A DNA stretch of 64,000 bases from Oceanobacillus piezotolerans. GTDB taxonomy: Bacteria; Bacillota; Bacilli; Bacillales; Amphibacillaceae. The notes beneath the pieces are model-generated. The model was not told where the DNA came from. It saw only the letters and a list, made by a program, of their open reading frames with translations, and did no database searches. Made by a program: the position numbers and the translations under genes. Position 1 is the first letter of the stretch, and each line of letters begins with the position of its first letter. The DNA lies in the NCBI RefSeq assembly GCF_003665065.1, contig NZ_RCHR01000005.1, forward strand, positions 270,049 to 334,048. The letters run 5' to 3'. This document shows positions 1-8,408 of this stretch, one piece after another.

Positions 1-1
1 G

Positions 2-643
2 TATCAACAATTACCAATTCAAATCCTCACAATTCAGAAACAGAAAGGTATTGATTCAAAGGATAATTATTATATTGCAGATGTAAGTTACGAAAGACTA
101 GCTAAGTTTGTTGTTGAGGTAGTATTTATGGAAGCATTGTTGTCTGATCATCCCAATGATATTACCATTTTACAGGACTCCAAAGTTATTCATCGTTTAA
201 ACGCTAAGGAGAAAGAGCGGGAACAAAAGATATTGTATGTAAATATTAAAAATATTCCAGAGTATGAGATGATAGATGATCTGCTAACTAAGGATGGAAT
301 GGAATTATCCTTTCTTGTGGATATACATGAACAACAAGGTCTTATGTTGTATTTACACGAGAAAGGTCAAGACAAATGGTACAAATATAATTATACGATC
401 TATAACAAAGAATATATCCCATTAATTATCTATACATGGATTAGTGCAAAGCTTAATCATGTCCCACTACTCGAAGCTGGCTTTAGTCAAGTAAGTATGA
501 AACAGGAGAATATCGCCGGATTGATCTCATACGAAGATATTTTTTTAAATGTAAGAAGTGAAGTGGAGCAAATGAGTCATTTAAATATAAGTAATATCCT
601 GAAAGAGCTGGGATATGGCTATGAAGTTATGGAGGGATCATAA
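2..643 (+). CDS. Partial RiPP maturation protein (C-terminal part), possibly the ThiF-like thiazole-bacteriocin maturation family
   Basis: The frame is open from the window edge, with no stop before the in-frame ATG at 128, so this is the 3' end of a longer gene and about 213 residues are visible. The stop is followed at once by the YcaO gene, whose ribosome site (GGAGGG) lies inside this gene's last codons, so the two are translationally linked. No catalytic motif is visible in the fragment. In Bacillus thiazole/oxazole peptide clusters the gene before the YcaO gene is often a large ThiF-like maturation protein, and that is my inference from context. A lantibiotic-dehydratase-type protein is an alternative. 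The product is probably cytoplasmic. Confidence 0.5.
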   Translation, partial: YQQLPIQILTIQKQKGIDSKDNYYIADVSYERLAKFVVEVVFMEALLSDHPNDITILQDSKVIHRLNAKEKEREQKILYVNIKNIPEYEMIDDLLTKDGMELSFLVDIHEQQGLMLYLHEKGQDKWYKYNYTIYNKEYIPLIIYTWISAKLNHVPLLEAGFSQVSMKQENIAGLISYEDIFLNVRSEVEQMSHLNISNILKELGYGYEVMEGS

Positions 644-2353
644 ATGGGAGGACAAGTAGATTCTCTTCCTGTTCTGACAAATAGTATTATTCCAGTATCA
701 CACAACAGGAAGTACATTTTTGTTGGACCAAAGGATAATGGACAACACTTTTGTTTCGATTGTATGAAAGAACGATGGAAAGAAGTAGATTTGTATTCAT
801 ATTATTTTTCTTATGGAGAAGACGGTCCTATATATTCATATGAAAAGGAGATCGTTGCGCGTCTAAAAGACAAGCTGGAGCTGGAACAAGAGGTTCCACG
901 AGTTTATACATTTGATCGTGAATCTTATGAAATTCAAGTACACGGCACATTTAAGAGAGATGACTGTTCTTCATGTTCACAGGACCGTGTGGATATGTCA
1001 CATAAACAAAAAGATGGGTATTTTCAAAAAGATAATTTACGTTTAGAAAGCTTTGACCAGGTAAAGCATCGACTAGAGAAATTTAAACCTATGCTTTTTG
1101 GTCAGAAAGCAGCCTTAATTAATCAATTAAGTAGAACGGGTGATTCATACGGGACCCCTATGGTGCAGTCGGAAGTTTTTTATAAGGGGATCTCTATGCT
1201 TTCTTTCGGAAGAACCTCAACATATGGGGCATCAAAATATACATCTGTTTTAGAATCAATGGAAAGATATGCAACCGCTTTTCCTTATAGATCGAAGGGA
1301 AGAAAGCCACTAAGAGAAGAGGAGTCTGAACAAATTGATTTAACTCTTAGTGAAGTGATGATGCTAAATAACTATAAGAACGATCAGGGATACAAGAAGG
1401 ATATTCCCATCTACTATAGTGAAGCGTTTGCACTGCATAAACAAGAGAATGTGTTAATTCCGGAACAATTAATATATTACAATTCCCACCAAGTGACTGG
1501 AGAAAAGCGTTATATTTACGAGAGCTCAAATGGAAGTGCATTAGGATCTACAGTGGAAGAGGCAAGCCTTCATGCAATATTAGAATTGTTGGAACGTGAT
1601 GCTTTTCTAGCGACATGGTATGGTCAGATTCCACCTGTAAGAATACGAGTAGAAGAAATGGAATCAAGCTCTATCGATTATTATGTGAAAGCATTGCGAA
1701 GAAAAGGAATCAAAGTTCATATTTTTGAAATTTCAGTAGAAGTAGCCATACCAATAATATGGATTTTGCTGGAAAAGGAAAGTCCAAGCGAAAAAGATAT
1801 GGCTTTTTATACAGCAGCTAGTGCTTCATTCGATTTAAAAGATGCAATTGAAAAGGCATTAATAGAAGCAACTACCGCCATATCCGTATTCGAAAATTTG
1901 TTTAAAAAGCCTGACTACCAGAAAAGGAAAAAATTGCTGTTGGAAAATCCGCACTCCGTAACAGAATTAGAGGATCATCTGCTGCTTTATTCTAATGAAG
2001 AGATGAAAGACATTTTCTCCTTTGCTCTGGAGACTCCCTATCATATGAACGAACAGGAACTGGAGAATTATTATGAAGACTATTCTGGTCGTGCATTGGA
2101 AGTACTTCGTACACTTGAGGAGAAAATCACCAATATTTCACCAAAGACTTATCGTGTAGCAGTTGAAAATCCGAACTTAACTGTTTCCGGTTTTGTAAAT
2201 GTGAAGTATATTGCTCCAGGGATGTTAACCATGACATTTGGACATCAAAACAAGCGTGTCGTATATTCCCGTATAGAAAAAGCGATCCAGACGAAAGGAA
2301 GGGGGAGATTCGACAAAGATTGGATTGAAAATATTCCACATCCTTTTCCATAG
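644..2353 (+). CDS. YcaO-domain azoline-forming cyclodehydratase (SagD/TOMM type)
   Basis: This 569-residue protein has the YcaO signatures for ATP-dependent cyclisation of Cys/Ser/Thr residues to thiazoline or oxazoline. The ATP/Mg motif SVLESMER is at residues 201-208, followed by NGSALGST and then ELLERD near 314-319. The protein ends in PHPFP, which fits the proline-rich C-terminal PxPxP tail known from azoline-forming YcaO proteins and not from other YcaO types. The N-terminal region has paired cysteines (C37/C40 and C108/C111) that could bind zinc. It belongs to a tightly packed + strand operon; the next gene starts 10 bases after its stop. The family is confident; the peptide substrate is not in the window. 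Confidence 0.93.
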   Translation: MGGQVDSLPVLTNSIIPVSHNRKYIFVGPKDNGQHFCFDCMKERWKEVDLYSYYFSYGEDGPIYSYEKEIVARLKDKLELEQEVPRVYTFDRESYEIQVHGTFKRDDCSSCSQDRVDMSHKQKDGYFQKDNLRLESFDQVKHRLEKFKPMLFGQKAALINQLSRTGDSYGTPMVQSEVFYKGISMLSFGRTSTYGASKYTSVLESMERYATAFPYRSKGRKPLREEESEQIDLTLSEVMMLNNYKNDQGYKKDIPIYYSEAFALHKQENVLIPEQLIYYNSHQVTGEKRYIYESSNGSALGSTVEEASLHAILELLERDAFLATWYGQIPPVRIRVEEMESSSIDYYVKALRRKGIKVHIFEISVEVAIPIIWILLEKESPSEKDMAFYTAASASFDLKDAIEKALIEATTAISVFENLFKKPDYQKRKKLLLENPHSVTELEDHLLLYSNEEMKDIFSFALETPYHMNEQELENYYEDYSGRALEVLRTLEEKITNISPKTYRVAVENPNLTVSGFVNVKYIAPGMLTMTFGHQNKRVVYSRIEKAIQTKGRGRFDKDWIENIPHPFP

Positions 2354-2362
2354 GAGGCAAAT

Positions 2363-3538
2363 ATGATTGATCTTAGTTACTTAGAGAAATTTGGCGAGAA
2401 GCGCTTTGATATGTTTTATTATGGTGAAGAAATAAAGCAAGGACCATGTACACAAGCCCCTGTTGCTTACATTGATATGGACTTTTTAAAAAACCATGAC
2501 CATTTACCAGAGTGGGAGAGCTTTTTATATAAAGTATTTTCAAGTGTGGAGAGAATTTATCGGATCGATTTCCATAGCAAATATTATTTTCATTCTGCTT
2601 CTCCAACAGCTAGAAATATTTCCAGTGTGAAGCTCATTCTAGCTTATCAAAAACATCTTTATCGATTAAATCCAATTTCAGATCAAATTGAAGTAAGGAA
2701 GAACGATTTCTTAATTGGTTTAGATGGGAATACAATGCATTTGTTATTGGTAGCAGATGACAGGAGATTGCAGCGTGATTATGGTGACTTTCATAAAATC
2801 CTTTCTATGCTTAATATTGGTCATGCACTAATGAATGTGGAGCTGGCTTTAGGAAGTGAAGGTGTCTACTATCAAGAAGTTGACACTGCATCTATTACAC
2901 AACAGAGAAGAACCCCGTTTTTGTCAGTAGTTAAGGTGCTGGAAATCCAATCAGATGAAAAAAAAACAAGTAAGCATAATCTGGAAGATCTCTTTGAATG
3001 GACACAAAAACGTTCATCTAATCAAAGTTTATCTGGGGATGTATTTGTAAATGAGATCTTTCGTAAGGGCGATATGCTAGAATTACTGACCCAATTAGAC
3101 AAGTTGCTTAAGAAAATGGAGATAGGTATATCCATATATATAAATCATGTAGAAGGTTTTGATAATGGGTATTATAGATTTTACAATGGCGAATTGATAA
3201 AAGTGAGCGATGCTGAAAATCAACTAGAAGCTAATAGGATATTAGCAGAATACCAATCATATACGAATGTAACTGGGTTGAATCTTTGGTTGTTTTTTCA
3301 TTTTCATCCTAAATTTCATGAATATTCCTATGATTCTTCTTTTATAAATATGGGGTATATCGCTCAATATCTATCATTACTAGCAACCAAATGGGGAAAA
3401 GCTAGCCGTGGGATGAAAAACTATAAGGATGTTTACATTAAAAAGAAGCTTGATTTACCAGAGACCGAGTTTATTGGTTATTCTTTAATGATTTTTCCAA
3501 AGACAAATAGTACTAGTTCGTCTTATATAAAATTCTAA
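2363..3538 (+). CDS. Diverged nitroreductase-like protein, apparently two tandem SagB-like halves
   Basis: This 391-residue protein starts at an ATG behind AGGAGG. I do not recognise a named family with certainty. The segment around residues 75-175 (SASPTARN, then LNIGHALMNVELAL) resembles the start and the helix after the flavin site of SagB-type nitroreductases. The second half repeats the layout (KRSSNQSLSGDVF, then INMGYIAQYLSLLATKWG). That suggests a fused, pseudo-dimeric oxidoreductase, or a catalytically dead partner of the SagB protein encoded downstream. Position inside the YcaO operon supports a role in peptide maturation, such as azoline oxidation or scaffolding. This is inference from motif resemblance only. 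Confidence 0.55.
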   Translation: MIDLSYLEKFGEKRFDMFYYGEEIKQGPCTQAPVAYIDMDFLKNHDHLPEWESFLYKVFSSVERIYRIDFHSKYYFHSASPTARNISSVKLILAYQKHLYRLNPISDQIEVRKNDFLIGLDGNTMHLLLVADDRRLQRDYGDFHKILSMLNIGHALMNVELALGSEGVYYQEVDTASITQQRRTPFLSVVKVLEIQSDEKKTSKHNLEDLFEWTQKRSSNQSLSGDVFVNEIFRKGDMLELLTQLDKLLKKMEIGISIYINHVEGFDNGYYRFYNGELIKVSDAENQLEANRILAEYQSYTNVTGLNLWLFFHFHPKFHEYSYDSSFINMGYIAQYLSLLATKWGKASRGMKNYKDVYIKKKLDLPETEFIGYSLMIFPKTNSTSSSYIKF

Positions 3539-3555
3539 TACGAGGGGGAGTAAGG

Positions 3556-4404
3556 ATGTGGATTTCGAAACATATTTTTATTCATGATTATCCATTAATT
3601 GATGATTATCTGAAACATGTCCTCCTACCATTAGCGGACAGAGAATTAGCAGATGGGTATTTCTTTATACGTTATTGGGATGGCGGACCTCATGTCCGAC
3701 TTAGGTATAAAGGTTCAGGTGACAGCGACCGGTTTACGCATCTATTACAGTCAACCTTAGAGGAATTTAAACGAGAGCATCGAGACTGGCCCTTTCAAAA
3801 AATGAAGGAGGATCAGCGAGTAAAAAGAACAGAAGGAGAAGGAAGTGGAATAGCTTATCCTAATTTTAGTATTCAGTCGATAGACTACCATCCAGAAATA
3901 TATAGGTATGGTGGAGAGAACGTGATGGGAATTTCAGAGGACATTTTTATGGCTTCTTCAAAATTCGCAAGTGTGATCATTCAGCAACTGCCAAGGAATA
4001 AACGTTATGTAATTGCCTACGATATGATGTACGAATGTGGAAAGCTAGCGGAAGAAATGCAATGGATAAAGGATCGACGCTCTTTTTTTTATGATTATCA
4101 TATGATTTGGAAGGAATTTAAAGATCAGCCTAATTTCAGTTCCCTATCACATTCTCTAAAGAGTAGAACCCGCCATTTGGAAAGTAAAAAGACCCTGAAA
4201 CCATATCAATCTTATATAAATTTATTAAAAGAGAAAATGCTGGATATTTATGGGCTGCAGTCCATCTATAAGGAGCATGAAGTGTACTATATTTTAATCT
4301 CCCATATGCATATGTTAAATAATCGCTTGGGGGTTTCTCCTGACCGAGAATATATTTTCTCTAGTATTCTATATGATTATTATACTGAAATAGTGCATCA
4401 ATAA
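3556..4404 (+). CDS. Thiopeptide-type bacteriocin biosynthesis protein (SpaB C-terminal-like domain)
   Basis: This stand-alone protein of 282 residues opens with the pattern of the thiopeptide-type/SpaB C-terminal domain: a hydrophobic strand, then DGYFFIRYWDGGPHVRLRYKG near residues 33-53. In lanthipeptide and thiopeptide pathways this domain removes glutamate from glutamylated Ser/Thr to give dehydroamino acids. In stand-alone pyridine synthases it performs the [4+2] cyclisation. Which of these it does cannot be read here. No glutamylating LanB N-terminal domain is visible, so that partner, if present, lies before the window. The gene sits 17 bases after the preceding stop behind a GGGGGAG site. 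Confidence 0.82.
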   Translation: MWISKHIFIHDYPLIDDYLKHVLLPLADRELADGYFFIRYWDGGPHVRLRYKGSGDSDRFTHLLQSTLEEFKREHRDWPFQKMKEDQRVKRTEGEGSGIAYPNFSIQSIDYHPEIYRYGGENVMGISEDIFMASSKFASVIIQQLPRNKRYVIAYDMMYECGKLAEEMQWIKDRRSFFYDYHMIWKEFKDQPNFSSLSHSLKSRTRHLESKKTLKPYQSYINLLKEKMLDIYGLQSIYKEHEVYYILISHMHMLNNRLGVSPDREYIFSSILYDYYTEIVHQ

Positions 4405-4427
4405 GTATAAAAGGGGTGAGAAGGCAA

Positions 4428-5159
4428 ATGTGGGCATGGGATTATTCGTTGAAAGTTGAAGAAAAATTTTTCGATTATCACTTTTCATCCATTAATGCAG
4501 AAGAATATACATCCACGCAATTATATAAACATTACAAGCGTAAGGAGAAATCGAATAAAGGATATATTAAGAAAGAACTGCCCTACACCTTTGATCTCGC
4601 AAGTAGTTTTGAGAAGACTATCTTGAATAGAAAAACCTGTGTCGGTACATTTTCGAATAATCAAAGGATCACTATGAATTTGATTGCACGTTTCTCTCAA
4701 TTGGCATTTATTGGAGGAGAGGGCGGGCATCGTGCTTACCCTTCAGGGGGAGCACGTTACTATGTGAATATTCATTATATGTTTCACAATGAGCGGGTAG
4801 ATGAGGATTTATGGAAACAGGGGAATATATCGGAACTTAACATGGATACCAATCAGCTTTTAATAAAGGATAGTATACCTTGGCAAGTTGTGGAGGATGC
4901 CTTTATTCAGAAAAAATTGGTATCTACTGCTCAATTTGCCATTGTCTTAAGTGTCGATTTACAATCCATTTCCAAAAAATATACGGATATCTCTTATAAG
5001 CTTGTTCAGCAAGAAGCAGGTCATATCGGACAAAATATTCAATTGGTTTCTACTTATTTAGGTATGCAATCCTTGCCGCTGGGCGGTTTTTATGATTTGG
5101 AAGTTAACCGCTTAATAGGAGGAAATGAAACCACATTATACGTATTTTTAATAGGGTAG
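4428..5159 (+). CDS. SagB-type FMN-dependent azoline dehydrogenase
   Basis: The 243-residue protein shows the SagB nitroreductase pattern: RKTCVGTFSN near the FMN-binding start, GEGGHRAYPSGGARY in the middle, and EAGHIGQNIQLVSTYLGMQSLPLGGFYD towards the end. Such enzymes oxidise thiazolines and oxazolines to thiazoles and oxazoles. I chose the ATG at 4428, which has AAGGGGTG and GAGAAGG upstream, over a GTG 12 bases earlier. It directly follows the SpaB-like gene, and its stop touches the next gene. Together with the YcaO gene it gives the minimal set for aromatic azole formation. Confidence 0.88.
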   Translation: MWAWDYSLKVEEKFFDYHFSSINAEEYTSTQLYKHYKRKEKSNKGYIKKELPYTFDLASSFEKTILNRKTCVGTFSNNQRITMNLIARFSQLAFIGGEGGHRAYPSGGARYYVNIHYMFHNERVDEDLWKQGNISELNMDTNQLLIKDSIPWQVVEDAFIQKKLVSTAQFAIVLSVDLQSISKKYTDISYKLVQQEAGHIGQNIQLVSTYLGMQSLPLGGFYDLEVNRLIGGNETTLYVFLIG

Positions 5160-5171
5160 GTGATTATTTAT

Positions 5172-6035
5172 ATGTATCTATTAAATCATCAATATGAAAT
5201 AAAAGTGTTTGAAAATATTATGTTTGTCCATGATAGTATTAGCGACGAGGTAAAATTTGCTTTTGAGATATACAATTTGGATAAGGGAAAATTAAAAAAG
5301 TTATTTTATTTTGGTCTTGAAAAAACTATATCCTTTCATAGAGAAGAACAAATTGTACAAAAAGTGGTTCAACGCTATCCGAATTATTTTACAAATTGTA
5401 ACGATTTGAAGAGAAATTGCTTTCGCTTAATTAGAGAATATACGGAATTATTTCGTTATGAATTTATTTCTACCCAACATTTTAGTGATTATTTAAAAGA
5501 GGTGGAAGTTTTCCTTAAACGGAAGAAGCGTATGAAACTTTTATTTGATATAGAAGGCTATGAATATATTAAACAGGCTTTTCAAAATAACCCACTTATG
5601 GAAATAACGGGTGTGCAGGGGGAAGTCTTGAATGATACCCAAGAAACGTTTGATGTTATTATAACGGAACCGAATGGAGAAAGAGAAGATAGAAAATGGC
5701 TGGAAAGAGCGGAAGCAATAATGTTTCTAAACACAGATAGCAAAAAAATAGCTATCGGTCCCTTAATATATGTTAAGAAATTCCAGATTCCTAGTTTTGC
5801 TAACGAGGAACCAAAAGAATATCCTATTATCCTTGAGCAAGAGCAGCATTTACTGTATTACTTTATCGAGCGTATTCTTTATATATATGCTTTTAATTTA
5901 AATCAAAAATTATTAAAGGACACCTGTATACCAGTCCGTCACAGCCTGATTTTAGACCGAGTAGACTTAAAAGGATACAGTAAAACTGTAACGATCTATC
6001 CGAGGGTGGAAACGTTAGTGGATGCAGTTAAGTAA
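5172..6035 (+). CDS. Diverged ThiF-like TOMM partner (leader-binding/E1-like) protein
   Basis: This 287-residue protein has no strong signature, but its second half follows the layout of ThiF-like cyclodehydratase partners. A short strand reads AIGPLIYVKKFQIPSF near residues 196-211, where active homologues have a GPLV...CF stretch. Then come a helix and a C-terminal strand pattern (IPVRHSLILDRVDLKGYSKT). In TOMM systems the partner binds the leader peptide and activates the YcaO enzyme. The usual cysteine pairs are missing, so it may only bind the leader. The ATG at 5172 fits the AGGTGATT site better than a GTG at 5160. It is the last gene of the modification operon. Confidence 0.5.
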   Translation: MYLLNHQYEIKVFENIMFVHDSISDEVKFAFEIYNLDKGKLKKLFYFGLEKTISFHREEQIVQKVVQRYPNYFTNCNDLKRNCFRLIREYTELFRYEFISTQHFSDYLKEVEVFLKRKKRMKLLFDIEGYEYIKQAFQNNPLMEITGVQGEVLNDTQETFDVIITEPNGEREDRKWLERAEAIMFLNTDSKKIAIGPLIYVKKFQIPSFANEEPKEYPIILEQEQHLLYYFIERILYIYAFNLNQKLLKDTCIPVRHSLILDRVDLKGYSKTVTIYPRVETLVDAVK

Positions 6036-6075
6036 TAATTTTCAACACTTACATGGAACTGAAATGAGATCATTC

Positions 6076-6128
6076 ATCATCTAAGTACAGAATTGTCCAA
6101 CTTACTGAATATTCATTTAGTAGATGAT
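6076..6128 (+). promoter_or_regulatory. Inverted repeat upstream of agrB
   Basis: ATCATCTA at 6076-6083 is mirrored by TAGATGAT at 6121-6128. A TATGAT-like -10 follows before agrB, without a good -35, as would suit an activator-dependent promoter. No clear pair of AgrA direct repeats could be aligned, so function is uncertain. Confidence 0.25.
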
Positions 6129-6160
6129 AGATAGAGTTATGATGAATATGAGGTGATGGA

Positions 6161-6766
6161 ATGAAGAAGCTAGAGCTAAACAAAATAAGTTTGACTGAAG
6201 CTGCTGCTATTAGGGTTGCTGAATGGGTAAATACACAATTGAAGGAGGATAATAAAGCATATTTAAAATTAAAATTAGGATTGGAAATGCTTTTTATCAA
6301 TATAACAAAAATGCTGATTGTGTACTCCATGGCATACATATTAAACCTATTAACAGCTACTATTATCTTCCACCTGTCTTATTATCTCATTAGAAAAAAT
6401 GCCTACGGTGTTCATGCTAAGACGAGTGCTCTATGCAGTTTAATCAGTGTTTTGTATTTTGTGGGGATTCCATATGTTGCTACTTTAGTTACTATCCCGA
6501 ATGCAATCATTCTAGTTATTTATTTGATCAACGCTGTCATACTCTACTTCTTTGCACCAAGTTTTACTAGAAAAAGCGCCAAAATGAGTGATAGCAGAAA
6601 GCTTAAGTTAAGAAATCAATCGATGATGATGTGTTTCATCTTAATGCTGGTTACTCTATTTATTGCAACTGTAACTACGAAGAACCTTCTGACATTTGGA
6701 GCCACATTAGCTTGTTTATTAACGATACAAAAACATTCAAACTTAGAAGGGAGGGAATCATATTGA
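6161..6766 (+). CDS. agrB: AgrB-family peptide-processing membrane endopeptidase
   Basis: The 201-residue membrane protein carries the AgrB catalytic pair in AYGVHAKTSALC: His85 and Cys92, spaced seven apart as in Staphylococcus AgrB. Several hydrophobic segments (about 41-77, 91-131, 151-190) fit the family topology. AgrB cuts the C-terminal tail from AgrD and forms the thiolactone. The ATG at 6161 follows GAGGTGATGG. The stop overlaps the TTG start of agrD by four bases (TTGA), so the two proteins are coupled. It is the first gene of a complete agrBDCA locus placed 125 bases after the RiPP operon. Confidence 0.93.
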   Translation: MKKLELNKISLTEAAAIRVAEWVNTQLKEDNKAYLKLKLGLEMLFINITKMLIVYSMAYILNLLTATIIFHLSYYLIRKNAYGVHAKTSALCSLISVLYFVGIPYVATLVTIPNAIILVIYLINAVILYFFAPSFTRKSAKMSDSRKLKLRNQSMMMCFILMLVTLFIATVTTKNLLTFGATLACLLTIQKHSNLEGRESY

Positions 6767-6921
6767 TCAAAAAAGTAGTAGAATTTCAATGGAAAAGGGT
6801 AATATCAGAAGTGATTTCAACAATCGGAATGACATCAGGTGCAGCAGCAGCCCGCTTGAATTGTATGCTTTTTTTATACGAACCGGAAATACCAGAGGAA
6901 TTACAGGAAGAGATGGAATAA
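6763..6921 (+). CDS. agrD: AgrD-type autoinducing peptide precursor
   Basis: This 52-residue peptide starts at TTG 6763 behind AGGGAGG, overlapping the agrB stop. It has the three AgrD parts: an amphipathic N-terminal helix with basic and hydrophobic residues, a core around the single Cys34, and an acidic tail. The tail YEPEIPEEL lines up with DEVEVPKEL of S. aureus AgrD, which puts the AgrB cut after Leu38. The ring would then be Cys-Met-Leu-Phe-Leu, a five-residue thiolactone that is entirely hydrophobic. The preceding exocyclic residues are probably taken from ARLN. The N-terminal cleavage point cannot be read from sequence. Confidence 0.9.
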   Translation: MIKKVVEFQWKRVISEVISTIGMTSGAAAARLNCMLFLYEPEIPEELQEEME

Positions 6922-7059
6922 AGTATGTGTGAAAATAATAGTCGAGTGGCAAAATGTCCTCGAATGCTTATGCTAGTGATGTTATTTAGCTATAAACCTA
7001 GAGCCGTTATACCTAAAATAGATTGAATACTTTAAAAAAACTTAATTTCGTGATAAAAT

Positions 7060-7095
7060 GCTCCTAAAAAGAAGATATATGAAGGAGCTTTTTTT
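7060..7095 (+). promoter_or_regulatory. Hairpin plus U-run that contains the agrC ribosome site
   Basis: GCTCCT (7060-7065) pairs with AGGAGC (7083-7088), followed by seven T directly before the agrC GTG start at 7096. The AGGAG arm is the agrC Shine-Dalgarno, so the hairpin hides the ribosome site, and the U-run makes it look like a weak attenuator between signal and receptor genes. Confidence 0.45.
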
Positions 7096-8406
7096 GTGCT
7101 AATTACATATATTGGTAGTTTTACCCAAGTTGTTGTCCTTTGTTTAATTAACTTTTATTTGTTAAAAGCGAATGGGTTTATGAAGGAAAGATTGCTTTTC
7201 ATTTTTGGAATAGCAAGTATTGCGGCCTTTGTTTTCTTGTATATTGGATTAATGGGGATATTTATTCTGGTAATCTTAACAATAGCAATCAATTATAGAC
7301 ATACCAAAGATAAGGTTGCTAGTACCACAGTACCTCTTTATTCCCTCATGATTCTTGTTTTAAGTGATCATTTAAGCTTCCTTACAGACATCTATATTTT
7401 TAATCACACCGTAGACAGTGTAGCAATGTATTTACCTAATTTCTTATTACACCTCTTGTTCTTCGTTTTATTTGCTATCATGTTTAGTTTTATCACAAAT
7501 TTAGTCATTAGCTATGTAAAACAATGGATACCGTTTGTTCGAAAATACAGCATGTTTTTATTGCTCTTGACAGTGTTAACGATTGCATTTATTTATATTA
7601 ATATTCTTATCTCAAACAGAGAAGGATTCTCAAGAGAAATTATCCAATTAAATAGCTATATCTTTCTCGTATATGTCATTTTCTTTGTAAGTATTTTAGG
7701 GATATTGCTTTCTTCTATTGTTAAAGAAGTGAAAGTGAAAGCAAAGCAGGAGGAGTATAGGCAATTACGTAATTACTCGGAAAATCTGGAAGAAATGTAT
7801 GGGGAGTTACAAAAATTCAGGCATGATTACATAAATATACTAGCTTCCATGTCTGAATATATTAGAGCAGGTAATATAAATCAATTAAAGGACTACTTTA
7901 ATGAAAAAGTCTTGCCTGCTAGTCAACATATTCGGCTTAATAATTATAAACTTGGTGCACTGAAAAACATAAAAGTAACGGAAGTAAAAGGGACACTTGT
8001 TTCCAAGCTTATAAAAGCACAGGATTCAGGTATTGATATATCCATCGAGGCTGTAGATCCCATTGAACAGATTAAAATGGATTCCATAAGTCTCTGCCGG
8101 TGTTTAGGTATTATTTTAGACAATGCAATTGAGGAAACCGCAAACCATGAAAATAGTAAAATTACGATTGCATTTATCAAGAAGGAAAAATCCATTTTGA
8201 TTGTGGTAGTTAATACAATTAGTGGAGAAATACCGAAACTGTCCAAGCTATTTAAAAAAGGGTATTCCACAAAAGGGGAAAATAGAGGGATAGGCCTCGG
8301 TAATTTAAAGGAGTTAACTTCGTCCTATGAAAATATTACTTTAGAAACAAAAATAGAAGGAAGACAGTTTTTCCAGGGGATTGAAGTTTTTGATAGGGGG
8401 GCATAG
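7096..8406 (+). CDS. agrC: AgrC-type sensor histidine kinase (GHKL)
   Basis: This 436-residue kinase has an N-terminal half of about six membrane segments (residues 1-210), a linker helix, the phosphoacceptor box with His243 (KFRHDYIN), and a GHKL ATPase domain with LDNAIEE and GIGLGNL. This is the AgrC layout: the membrane part senses the peptide and the kinase passes phosphate to AgrA. Translation starts at GTG 7096, behind GAAGGAG. It lies 174 bases after agrD, a larger gap than elsewhere in the locus. Its stop is followed after two bases by agrA. Confidence 0.92.
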   Translation: MLITYIGSFTQVVVLCLINFYLLKANGFMKERLLFIFGIASIAAFVFLYIGLMGIFILVILTIAINYRHTKDKVASTTVPLYSLMILVLSDHLSFLTDIYIFNHTVDSVAMYLPNFLLHLLFFVLFAIMFSFITNLVISYVKQWIPFVRKYSMFLLLLTVLTIAFIYINILISNREGFSREIIQLNSYIFLVYVIFFVSILGILLSSIVKEVKVKAKQEEYRQLRNYSENLEEMYGELQKFRHDYINILASMSEYIRAGNINQLKDYFNEKVLPASQHIRLNNYKLGALKNIKVTEVKGTLVSKLIKAQDSGIDISIEAVDPIEQIKMDSISLCRCLGIILDNAIEETANHENSKITIAFIKKEKSILIVVVNTISGEIPKLSKLFKKGYSTKGENRGIGLGNLKELTSSYENITLETKIEGRQFFQGIEVFDRGA

Positions 8407-8408
8407 AG

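Noticed and set aside
6036..6160. Paired AgrA-binding direct repeats before agrB
   Set aside because: ACAGAATT and ACTGAATA are too unlike each other and at the wrong spacing; only a weak inverted repeat is reported.
6631..6762. Long N-terminal extension of AgrD
   Set aside because: It overlaps agrB in another frame; the TTG at 6763 has a strong ribosome site and gives a normal-sized AgrD.
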